11,495 nucleotides of DNA from an uncultured Clostridium sp. (GTDB lineage: Bacteria > Bacillota > Clostridia > TANB77 > CAG-465): positions 1 to 11,495 of the forward strand of contig USES01000026.1 of NCBI GenBank assembly GCA_900553785.1. The letters run 5' to 3'. Below the pieces are notes generated by a model, which saw only the letters and a program-made list of their open reading frames with translations, was not told the origin of the DNA and searched no databases. Of the stretch, positions 6,183-11,495 are shown in pieces (position 1 is the first letter of the stretch; each line of letters begins with the position of its first letter). The position numbers and the translations under genes are program-made.

Positions 6183-6211
6183 ATTATACCATAAAATACA
6201 ATGTGGTTCAA
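6183..6211 (-). promoter_or_regulatory. Promoter of the small membrane protein gene
   Basis: On the minus strand, TTGAAC (6211-6206), a 17-base spacer ending in TGG, then TATAAT (6188-6183). This is a near-consensus extended -10 promoter with a leader of about 43 bases before the ATG. Confidence 0.85.
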
Positions 6212-6234
6212 TTATTTTCCCTGAAAGTATTGAA
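6207..6234. promoter_or_regulatory. Imperfect dyad between divergent promoters
   Basis: TTCAAT and ATTGAA lie at the two ends of a 28-base imperfect palindrome, with TTT/AAA matches further in. It covers both -35 boxes of the divergent promoters. Part of the symmetry follows simply from two facing TTGAA-type -35 boxes. Confidence 0.35.
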
Positions 6235-6258
6235 TTACAAGCTTTTTATTGGTATAAT
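6230..6258 (+). promoter_or_regulatory. Promoter of the acetate kinase unit
   Basis: TTGAAT (6230-6235), a 17-base spacer ending in TGG, then TATAAT (6253-6258). Transcription should start near 6265, about 20 bases before the ATG. An in-frame TTG at 6258 overlaps the -10 and cannot be the start. Confidence 0.87.
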
Positions 6259-6284
6259 TGAATAAAATTTTGGAGGAAATAATA

Positions 6285-7484
6285 ATGAAAATACTAGTAC
6301 TAAATTGTGGAAGCTCATCTTTAAAATATCAACTAATGGATATGAAAGATGAGAGCGTAATGGCAAAGGGAAATTTTGAAAGAATTGGAATGCCAGGTTC
6401 ATTTTTAACTCATAAAGTAGGAGATGAAAAGCATAAGATTGAAAGAGATGTAAAGAATCACGATGAAGCTATAAGTGAAGTTTTATCTGCACTTACAGAT
6501 GAAAACTATGGTGTTATTTCATCATTAGACGAGATAAATGCAATAGGACACAGAATCGTGCATGGTGGAGAAAAGTTTACTTCTTCTAGATTAGTAGATG
6601 ATGAGGTAATTAAAGGAATTGAAGATGCAATTACATTTGCACCACTTCATAACCCAGCTCACTTGCAAGGAATAAAAGCGTGTCAAACAGAACTTAAAGG
6701 TAAACCAAATGTTGTTGTATTTGATACAGCATTTCATCAAACAATGCCAAAAGAGCATTTCATATATCCAATACCATATGAGTATTATGAAAAATATGGA
6801 ATAAGAAAATATGGTGCACATGGTACATCTCATAAATATGTATCAAGAAGAATAGCTGAGCTTTTAGAAAGACCAGTAGAAAGCTTGAAAATAATTAACT
6901 GCCACCTTGGTCAAGGCGCAAGTATTTGTGCAATACAAGATGGAAAATGTGTGGATACGTCTATGGGCCTTACTCCTCTTGGTGGAATTGCTATGGGAAG
7001 TAGAAGTGGAGACCTTGATCCATCTGTTGTTACATACATTATGGAAAAGGAAAATCTTACTCCAAGTGAAATGAACACAATTCTTAACAAAAAATCTGGA
7101 CTTTTAGGTATGTCTAAAATATCTGCAGACAATAGAGATATAGAAGAAGCTGCATTTAATAACGGGGATAAACAAGCACAAATGGCACTGGATATATATG
7201 CGTATATAATAGCACAGTATATTGCAAAATATGCTGCAACAATGAATGGTGTTGATGTTATAACATTTACAGCAGGAATTGGAGAGCGTGGACCAGAAAC
7301 AAGAAGAGATATTTGTAAATATTTAGGCTTTATGGGAGTAAGTTTAGACTTAGAAAAAAATAACGTAAAAGCCGTTGAAAGAGAAATATCTAAAGAGAAT
7401 TCTAAAGTTAAAGTTTGGATAGTACCCACAGATGAAGAGCTTATGATAGCAAGAGAGACTAAAGAAATAGTTGAAAATATGTAA
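6285..7484 (+). CDS. ackA: Acetate kinase, first copy
   Basis: A 399-residue acetate kinase that interconverts acetyl phosphate plus ADP with acetate plus ATP, the last step of acetate fermentation. Landmarks are NCGSSSLK (7-14; N7, S10, S12), GHRIVHGG (88-95, R90), APLHNPA (119-125, H122), FDTAFH (146-151, D147), HGTSH (179-183), CHLGQGAS (206-213), MGSRSGD (237-243, R240), ADNRD (281-285; D282, R284), AGIGE (330-334) and DEEL (383-386). Compared with Methanosarcina thermophila AckA, Q210 replaces Asn211 and A178 replaces the acetate-pocket Phe179. The ATG at 6285 is preceded by GGAGG at 6272-6276. No phosphotransacetylase gene adjoins it. A paralog follows after a terminator. Confidence 0.93.
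   Translation: MKILVLNCGSSSLKYQLMDMKDESVMAKGNFERIGMPGSFLTHKVGDEKHKIERDVKNHDEAISEVLSALTDENYGVISSLDEINAIGHRIVHGGEKFTSSRLVDDEVIKGIEDAITFAPLHNPAHLQGIKACQTELKGKPNVVVFDTAFHQTMPKEHFIYPIPYEYYEKYGIRKYGAHGTSHKYVSRRIAELLERPVESLKIINCHLGQGASICAIQDGKCVDTSMGLTPLGGIAMGSRSGDLDPSVVTYIMEKENLTPSEMNTILNKKSGLLGMSKISADNRDIEEAAFNNGDKQAQMALDIYAYIIAQYIAKYAATMNGVDVITFTAGIGERGPETRRDICKYLGFMGVSLDLEKNNVKAVEREISKENSKVKVWIVPTDEELMIARETKEIVENM
6720..6828 (+). repeat. Most conserved DNA block shared by the two acetate kinase genes (copy 1)
   Basis: This block aligns without gaps to 7977-8085 at an offset of 1257 bases. The first 35 bases are identical and most of the remainder differs only at scattered, mainly third-codon positions. 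It encodes the FDTAFHQTMPKE to YGAHGTS region of the active site. This is paralogous similarity, possibly kept high by gene conversion, and not a mobile element. Confidence 0.7.
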
Positions 7485-7490
7485 TACATT

Positions 7491-7525
7491 TAGAGGGTGA
7501 CAAATTTTGTTATCCTCTATTTTTT
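7491..7525 (+). terminator. Strong intrinsic terminator between the two acetate kinase genes
   Basis: A thirteen-pair stem (7491-7503 with 7507-7519, two G-T pairs) with a three-base loop is followed by six T. It begins six bases after the first ackA stop and ends 16 bases before the second ackA start. No promoter is visible between it and the second gene, so expression of the second gene would depend on readthrough. Confidence 0.9.
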
Positions 7526-7541
7526 AAGAAAGGAAGTATAT

Positions 7542-8732
7542 ATGAAAGTTTTAGTTATAAACTGTGGAAGTTCGTCTTTAAAATATCAAGTAATAGATAT
7601 GGAAAATAATTCAGTTTTGGCAAAAGGAAATTTTAAAAGAATAGGGGAAAAAGAATCATTTTTAGAGCACAAAATAAATGGCAAAATGTATGTCATAAAT
7701 GAATATGCACCAAATCACGAGGTGGCTTCAAAGTACATTTTTAGTGAATTGTTAAATAAGGAACATCCAACTCTTAACTCTCTCCAAGATATAAATGCCG
7801 TAGGACATAGAATTGTGCATGGTGGAGAATATTTTAATTCATCTGTAATTGTAACGGATGATGTTATTAAAAAAATAACAGATTGTGGGAAATTTGCACC
7901 ACTTCATAATTATGCTGCAGTACAAGGAATAAAAGCATGTATTGAGTTGTTGCCAAACGTACCTCAAGTAACTGTTTTTGATACAGCATTTCATCAAACA
8001 ATGCCAAAAGAAAGATTCCTTTATCCAATACCATACGAGTATTATGAAAAATATGGTGTAAGAAAATATGGTGCACATGGGACATCACATGACTATGTTT
8101 CAAAAGTAGTAAGTGAAATGTTAGGCAAAAAAAGAGAAGAATTAAATATTATAACTTGTCACCTTGGTCAAGGAGCGAGTATTTGCGCAATAAAAGATGG
8201 AAAATGTATAGATACATCTATGGGACTTACTCCTCTTGGTGGTATTGCTATGGTTACTCGTAGCGGGGATCTTGACCCATCTGTTGTTACATATATCATG
8301 GAAAAAGAAGAAATTACACCACAGGATATGACAGATATATTAAATAAAAAATCTGGAATATCTGCATTGTGTCAAATGGCTCCTGACTTCCAAGTTATAG
8401 AAAAGGCATCTTTGGATAATGATGGTGAGGCTGTTCTTGCAATTAAAAAGTTTTCAACAACAGTAGCAGAATATATAGCAAGATATGCAGCTGTACTTGA
8501 AGGAGTAGATGTTATTGTGTTTACTGGTGGTATAGGAGAAAACCAAAAAAGAGTAAGAAAGAGCATTTGCGAAAAATTAAGATTTATGGAAGTAATTCTT
8601 GATGAAGCTAAGAATGATATTTCAGGTAAAGATATAGAGATAACAGACGAAAAGTCTAATGTAAAGGCATTTGTGATTCAAACAAATGAGGAGCTAGAAA
8701 TAGCTAAAGAAACGTTAAAACTTGTGCTTTAG
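7542..8732 (+). CDS. Acetate kinase paralog, second copy, with altered nucleotide site
   Basis: A 396-residue acetate/propionate kinase family protein, roughly 60% identical to the first copy by eye and aligned without gaps for about 290 residues. N7, S10, S12, R90, H122, D147, H179, H207, R240 and E384 (TNEEL) are kept. It differs where the family binds nucleotide: the Asp-x-Arg-Asp segment reads PDFQV, so R284 of copy 1 is Q284 and D285 is V285, and the glycine before TRSGD is V238. GGIGEN (329-334) is intact. It could be a kinase with another phosphate donor or acyl substrate, or one with weak activity. Codon use and frame are clean, so it is not a pseudogene. AAAGGAAG (7529-7536) supports the ATG at 7542. 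It lies after a terminator and nine bases before the pyrophosphorylase start. Confidence 0.88.
   Translation: MKVLVINCGSSSLKYQVIDMENNSVLAKGNFKRIGEKESFLEHKINGKMYVINEYAPNHEVASKYIFSELLNKEHPTLNSLQDINAVGHRIVHGGEYFNSSVIVTDDVIKKITDCGKFAPLHNYAAVQGIKACIELLPNVPQVTVFDTAFHQTMPKERFLYPIPYEYYEKYGVRKYGAHGTSHDYVSKVVSEMLGKKREELNIITCHLGQGASICAIKDGKCIDTSMGLTPLGGIAMVTRSGDLDPSVVTYIMEKEEITPQDMTDILNKKSGISALCQMAPDFQVIEKASLDNDGEAVLAIKKFSTTVAEYIARYAAVLEGVDVIVFTGGIGENQKRVRKSICEKLRFMEVILDEAKNDISGKDIEITDEKSNVKAFVIQTNEELEIAKETLKLVL
7977..8085 (+). repeat. Most conserved DNA block shared by the two acetate kinase genes (copy 2)
   Basis: The counterpart of 6720-6828, with an identical first 35 bases and later scattered differences. 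Flanking parts of the two genes, such as the region encoding residues 45-80, are much more different. Confidence 0.7.
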
Positions 8733-8735
8733 GTG
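8731..8735 (+). promoter_or_regulatory. Ribosome binding site overlapping the second ackA stop
   Basis: AGGTG begins inside the TAG stop of the kinase gene and is six bases before the ATG at 8742. The alternative GTG at 8733 has no ribosome binding site, so the ATG is chosen. Confidence 0.7.
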
Positions 8736-8741
8736 AAAGAT

Positions 8742-9965
8742 ATGAGTGATATAGAAGAAAAACTTTTAAAATATAACCAAAAGAAGGTACTTGAAGTATA
8801 TAACAGCCTGTGCTCAAGTGATAAAAAAACTTTAGAAAACGAGTTATCCAAAGTAGATTTTGAAAAAATGACTAAACTTTTTAGCCTTACAAATAATGTA
8901 ACTGTAAGTGATATATCAGATATATCGCCTTTAGAAAATGTGTATGTAAAATACTCATTACAAGAAAACATTTTAAATAAATGGAAGAGCATAGGAGATA
9001 GTGTAATTAAAGATAGTCACTACGCTGTTGTTACTATGGCAGGAGGACAGGGAACAAGGCTTGGATATAATTTGCCTAAAGGTACATATATGCTAGACAT
9101 ATTTGGAAAACGTGTTAGTATATTTGAGTTGCTAATAACAAAACTAAAAGAAGCAAATAGGCAGTATAATGTAACAATTCCTTGGTATATAATGACAAGT
9201 GAAGAAAATAACAGTGATACAATTGAGTTCTTTGAAAAAAACGACTTTTTTGGTTATGATAAATCTTGTGTAATATTTTTTAAACAAGGGGAGTTACCAA
9301 TGCAAGACACAAATGGGAATATTATACTAAGTGAGAAAACAAAGATAAAATTTGCATCAGACGGAAATGGTGGCGTATTTAAGGCACTTTGCGATAATGT
9401 ATTAGAAGACATGAAAAGAAGAGACATAAAATATGTGTATTTTTCTGGTGTAGATAATATATTAGTAAACTTTGTAGATAGTATTTTCCTAGGTGGTATG
9501 ATAGACAAAGGATACATTGCAGCTAGTAAAAGCGTAGAAAAAGCATATCCTGAAGAAAAAGTTGGTGTTATCTGTAAAAGAAAAGGAAAACCTGCCGTAG
9601 TTGAATATTCTGAACTTCCATGCGAAATGAGAGATTTAAGATATGCAAATAATGAGCTTGTGTATGTTGATGCAAATATAGTAAGTAATATATTCGATAT
9701 AGACTTAATATCTAAAGCGGGAGATTTACCTTATCACGTGGCAAAGAAAAAGTGTAAAGAGTATAAAGTAGATGGTAATGTATTAGAGGTAGACGGATAT
9801 AAATATGAAACTTTCATATTTGATATATACAACAAACTACAAGATATATTTGTATTTCGTGTAAAACGTGAAGAGGAATTTGCACCTATTAAGAATAAAG
9901 AGGGTGAGGATAGTCCAGAAACTGCTGTAAAACTTTATACCAATTTCATGACAAAAAATATGTAA
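8742..9965 (+). CDS. UDP-sugar pyrophosphorylase, UAP1/AGX-like UDPGP family
   Basis: A 407-residue cytosolic nucleotidyltransferase of the UDPGP family, which makes UDP-sugar and pyrophosphate from UTP and a sugar 1-phosphate. The motif order follows eukaryotic UDP-N-acetylhexosamine pyrophosphorylases: MAGGQGTRLG (99-108), PKG (112-114), MTS (151-153), FKQGELPM (180-187), DGNGG (207-211), VDN (237-239), YPEEKVGV (269-276), VVEYSEL (286-292), LPYHVAKKK (329-337), ETFIFDIY (356-363) and EEEFAPIKN (377-385). Bacteria usually make UDP-GlcNAc with unrelated GlmU, so this protein may serve a separate pool such as UDP-GalNAc, UDP-glucose or UDP-galactose. The exact sugar cannot be told. It begins nine bases after the second acetate kinase, with its ribosome binding site on that gene's stop, so the two are probably translated from one mRNA. 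Confidence 0.9.
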   Translation: MSDIEEKLLKYNQKKVLEVYNSLCSSDKKTLENELSKVDFEKMTKLFSLTNNVTVSDISDISPLENVYVKYSLQENILNKWKSIGDSVIKDSHYAVVTMAGGQGTRLGYNLPKGTYMLDIFGKRVSIFELLITKLKEANRQYNVTIPWYIMTSEENNSDTIEFFEKNDFFGYDKSCVIFFKQGELPMQDTNGNIILSEKTKIKFASDGNGGVFKALCDNVLEDMKRRDIKYVYFSGVDNILVNFVDSIFLGGMIDKGYIAASKSVEKAYPEEKVGVICKRKGKPAVVEYSELPCEMRDLRYANNELVYVDANIVSNIFDIDLISKAGDLPYHVAKKKCKEYKVDGNVLEVDGYKYETFIFDIYNKLQDIFVFRVKREEEFAPIKNKEGEDSPETAVKLYTNFMTKNM

Positions 9966-10049
9966 AAACACTTGCAAATAAAAAACACTTGGTATAAAAT
10001 GGATAAAAATAAAGGAGAAAAACAAAAGAAAATGAATGAGAAACACTTG
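9966..10049 (+). repeat. Three direct copies of AAACACTTG
   Basis: The nine-base word AAACACTTG starts at 9966, 9983 and 10041. The first two extend to AAAAACACTTG, and the last two share AAACACTTGGTA. An inverted copy, AAGTGTTTTT, lies at 10179-10188. The copies flank a promoter candidate and the G run. Confidence 0.6.
9971..9998 (+). promoter_or_regulatory. Promoter candidate before the G-tract reading frame
   Basis: CTTGCA (9971-9976), a 16-base spacer ending in TGG, then TATAAA (9993-9998). The TGG plus TATAAA resembles the other extended -10 elements of this window; the -35 is weak. Transcription would start near 10005. Confidence 0.45.
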
Positions 10050-10094
10050 GTAAATTATGTAAATGGGGGGGGGGCAAAAAAGCTCTCTAAATAA
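10032..10094 (+). CDS. Possible 20-residue peptide containing a ten-G tract
   Basis: A short reading frame starts at ATG 10032 with MNEKHLVNYVN, enters the run of ten G as Gly-Gly-Gly, and ends at TAA 10092. AAAGGAG (10011-10017) lies 14 bases before the ATG, longer than usual. A promoter candidate precedes it and a strong terminator follows at 10117-10165, so the parts of a complete small gene are present. Changing the G run changes the product: one G fewer opens a 38-residue frame that ends within the terminator hairpin and includes two cysteines; one G more gives 19 residues. I recognise no family. The hydrophobic residues before Gly-Gly faintly resemble a double-glycine leader, which is speculation. 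It may be only a leader RNA. Confidence 0.3.
   Translation: MNEKHLVNYVNGGGAKKLSK
10065..10074 (+). repeat. Poly-G tract of ten
   Basis: Ten consecutive G in a very AT-rich intergenic stretch. Tracts like this slip during replication and are typical of phase-variable loci. It is also a place where sequencing or assembly could miscount. Confidence 0.95.
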
Positions 10095-10116
10095 TTTTGA
10101 AAGACCAAATAAAATT

Positions 10117-10165
10117 GGCCTATGCTTTGCATACAGAAAATGTATGTAAGTCATAGGCCTTTTTT
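10117..10165 (+). terminator. Strong intrinsic terminator before the pilin-like gene
   Basis: A long hairpin: GGCCTATG/CATAGGCC (10117-10124 with 10152-10159), an inner CATACA/TGTATG helix (10130-10135 with 10141-10146) around a GAAAA loop, and a small internal loop between them. Six T follow. It would end transcription from the pyrophosphorylase and from the G-tract unit. Confidence 0.93.
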
Positions 10166-10178
10166 GTGTTCAAAATTT

Positions 10179-10188
10179 AAGTGTTTTT
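10179..10188 (-). repeat. Inverted copy of the AAACACTT word
   Basis: AAGTGTTTTT is the exact reverse complement of AAAAACACTT at 9964-9973 and 9981-9990. It lies 46 bases before the pilin-like ATG, on the far side of the terminator from its direct copies. Confidence 0.55.
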
Positions 10189-10234
10189 AAACATTTGAAA
10201 CCTTTATTTAAAAAGAAAGAGGGAATACAGAAAG

Positions 10235-11495
10235 ATGGAAAACAAAAAAGCAGTGACACTTATTGTACTTGTAATAACGATAATTGTTATGGCAATACTA
10301 GCTGCAACGGTAATAACGTCATTAAATGATACAAATATATTAGATAGAGCAAAAGAAGTAGCATTTAAAACAGATATGCTCGCATATAAAGATTCATATG
10401 ATATGTATGTAATAACTAGTACATTAGATAATATATTTTTTGATGAAACAGAATTAAACTTATCCTATGGAGATGATGAGTATACAAAGATTTTAGGAGA
10501 AGTACCAAAAAAATACCAAGAAGGTTTAAAAGTAATAAAAGGGAAATTGGTATATATAACAACTGATGAGAAAGAAAGTCAAATAATAGACAAGATAGAT
10601 ATGTTGCCAAATAAGATAAAAATAGTAAATAACTTAACAAAATGTACAACAAATAATACAATTACAGAAATAGAATATGAAAAGAGCTATGAAGCAACGA
10701 TTACAGCAAACACTGGATATACGTTAAAACAAGTTACAGTAGTTATGGGAAATAAAGATATAACAAGTACGGTATATAACAGTACAACAAATAAGATAAG
10801 CATATCATCTGTAACAGATAAAGTAATAATAACAGCTACAACAAATGCAAACGTGTATACAATAACAAACAGTTTAACAAATGTAACAACGTCAAATGCA
10901 AATTCAGAAGCAACTATAGGAACAAATTATGAAGCAACGCTTGCGGCAAAAACAGGATATACTTTAAAAACAGTAAAAGTAACGATGAATGGCTTAGATG
11001 TAACAAATACAGTGTATAATAGTCAAACTAGAACAATAACAATTAGTTCAATTACGGGAAATGTAATAATAACAGCAAATGCAAATATAAATGTATATAC
11101 GGTAACAAATATACTAACAGGTGTAGCAAATTCAAATACGCAAAGTACTATAACATATGGAAGTAAATATACAGCAATACTTACAGCAAACACAGGTTAT
11201 ACATTAAAAACTGTAAAAGTAATAATGGGAGGAGCAGATATAACAAATATTGTATATAATGAAACAACTAATACAATAACAATAGCGTCAGTTACAGGAG
11301 ATATAGAAATAACGTCAACATCGGAAAAGGGATTAACAAAAGCAACAATACCAAGTGGATTTTATTATGTAGGCGGAGAAGAAAGTACTGGACTAGTTAT
11401 TTCAGATAATGCAGCAGATAAAAATAAAGGTGTGGACTACACATGTGTAGGTAACCAATTTGTATGGATACCAGTAGAAGATTATTCAAAGTTTG
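10235..11495 (+). CDS. Pilin-like surface protein with three 80-residue repeats, 3' end outside the window
   Basis: The first 420 codons of a surface protein whose end lies beyond the window. The N-terminus MENKKAVTLIVLVITIIVMAI is a class III (type IV pilin-like) signal: a short basic leader, likely cleavage after A6, then a hydrophobic helix. The usual Gly at -1 is Ala and the usual Glu at mature position 5 is Val, as in many clostridial proteins of this kind. Residues 31-127 form a spacer without cysteines. Three repeats of exactly 80 residues follow (128-207, 208-287, 288-367), rich in Thr, Ile and Asn, resembling beta-rich bacterial surface repeats. From about 371, GFYYVGG and GNQFVWIPV resemble formylglycine-generating-enzyme-like domains on clostridial surface proteins. 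AAAGAGGG (10216-10223) is 11 bases upstream. No clear promoter lies between the terminator and the ATG. Confidence 0.85.
   Translation, partial: MENKKAVTLIVLVITIIVMAILAATVITSLNDTNILDRAKEVAFKTDMLAYKDSYDMYVITSTLDNIFFDETELNLSYGDDEYTKILGEVPKKYQEGLKVIKGKLVYITTDEKESQIIDKIDMLPNKIKIVNNLTKCTTNNTITEIEYEKSYEATITANTGYTLKQVTVVMGNKDITSTVYNSTTNKISISSVTDKVIITATTNANVYTITNSLTNVTTSNANSEATIGTNYEATLAAKTGYTLKTVKVTMNGLDVTNTVYNSQTRTITISSITGNVIITANANINVYTVTNILTGVANSNTQSTITYGSKYTAILTANTGYTLKTVKVIMGGADITNIVYNETTNTITIASVTGDIEITSTSEKGLTKATIPSGFYYVGGEESTGLVISDNAADKNKGVDYTCVGNQFVWIPVEDYSKF
10616..11335 (+). repeat. Three tandem 240-base coding repeats
   Basis: The units at 10616-10855, 10856-11095 and 11096-11335 are in strict register: GYTLK recurs at residues 161, 241 and 321, and VYN at 180, 260 and 340. 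There are no gaps between units. Units 2 and 3 are closest (both have GYTLKTVKV). The DNA is diverged enough that the protein repeat is clearer than the base repeat. Confidence 0.9.

Noticed and set aside
6911..7489. 192-residue minus-strand frame over the first ackA
   Set aside because: It lies wholly antisense to a well-conserved gene, has biased hydrophobic composition typical of such shadows, and a similar shadow occurs over the second copy.
471..9965. Reassignment of TGA, suggested because no gene here stops with TGA
   Set aside because: Only eleven complete genes are present, all tryptophans use TGG and no in-frame TGA is needed. TAA and TAG preference is ordinary in AT-rich Firmicutes.
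10065..10074. G-quadruplex
   Set aside because: There is a single G run, and an intramolecular quadruplex needs four.
9837..10154. 105-residue minus-strand frame across the G run
   Set aside because: It starts inside the terminator hairpin, reads AT-rich intergenic DNA as Phe/Ile/Tyr, and overlaps the end of the pyrophosphorylase.
10616..11335. CRISPR array or mobile repeat
   Set aside because: The 240-base units are in frame, diverged and abutting without spacers, so they are protein repeats.

Overview
The window looks like chromosomal DNA from a low-GC Firmicute, most likely a clostridium. The signs are strongly AT-rich coding sequence, AGGAGG-type ribosome binding sites before nearly every gene, intrinsic terminators, SpoVG, acetate kinases, and a clostridial-style pilin-like surface protein. 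I cannot name the genus. All genes read with the standard code, and the stops seen are TAA or TAG.

Layout. The window opens in the 3' half of a tRNA-Asn with its terminator (1-85). A small four-cysteine protein follows (171-362). Next comes a glycolytic pair, class I fructose-bisphosphate aldolase and 2,3-bisphosphoglycerate-dependent phosphoglycerate mutase (471-2066), under a promoter whose spacer carries a perfect palindrome. A sugar-1-phosphate transferase of the PglC/WcaJ fold (2225-2785) converges on a PHP-domain phosphoesterase (2806-3711, minus strand), and one hairpin sits between their ends. SpoVG (3957-4235) and UvrC (4310-5950) follow. The UvrC stops right after its endonuclease domain and lacks the C-terminal helix-hairpin-helix pair. 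A 48-residue membrane protein (5987-6133, minus strand) lies between UvrC and ackA, and its promoter is back to back with that of the acetate kinase unit.

The acetate unit holds two tandem acetate kinase paralogs (6285-7484 and 7542-8732) separated by a strong intrinsic terminator, then a eukaryote-type UDP-sugar pyrophosphorylase of the UAP1/AGX family (8742-9965) that almost abuts the second kinase. The first kinase keeps the Asp-x-Arg of the nucleotide site. The second has lost the arginine and a glycine near another active-site arginine, so it may have a changed phosphate donor or acyl range. Both carry Ala where the classical acetate pocket has Phe.

The most unusual stretch is 9966-10234, between the pyrophosphorylase and a pilin-like surface protein. 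It has four copies of an AAACACTT word, a plausible promoter, a ribosome binding site, a 20-codon reading frame interrupted by a run of ten G, and a strong terminator. This has the form of a small, possibly phase-variable transcription unit. The last gene (10235 to the window edge) encodes a pilin-type N-terminus, three exact 80-residue surface repeats, and the start of what may be a formylglycine-generating-enzyme-like domain.

Functionally, the window combines central carbon metabolism (aldolase, mutase, acetate kinases), nucleotide-sugar and glycan priming genes, DNA repair, and a cell-surface protein.
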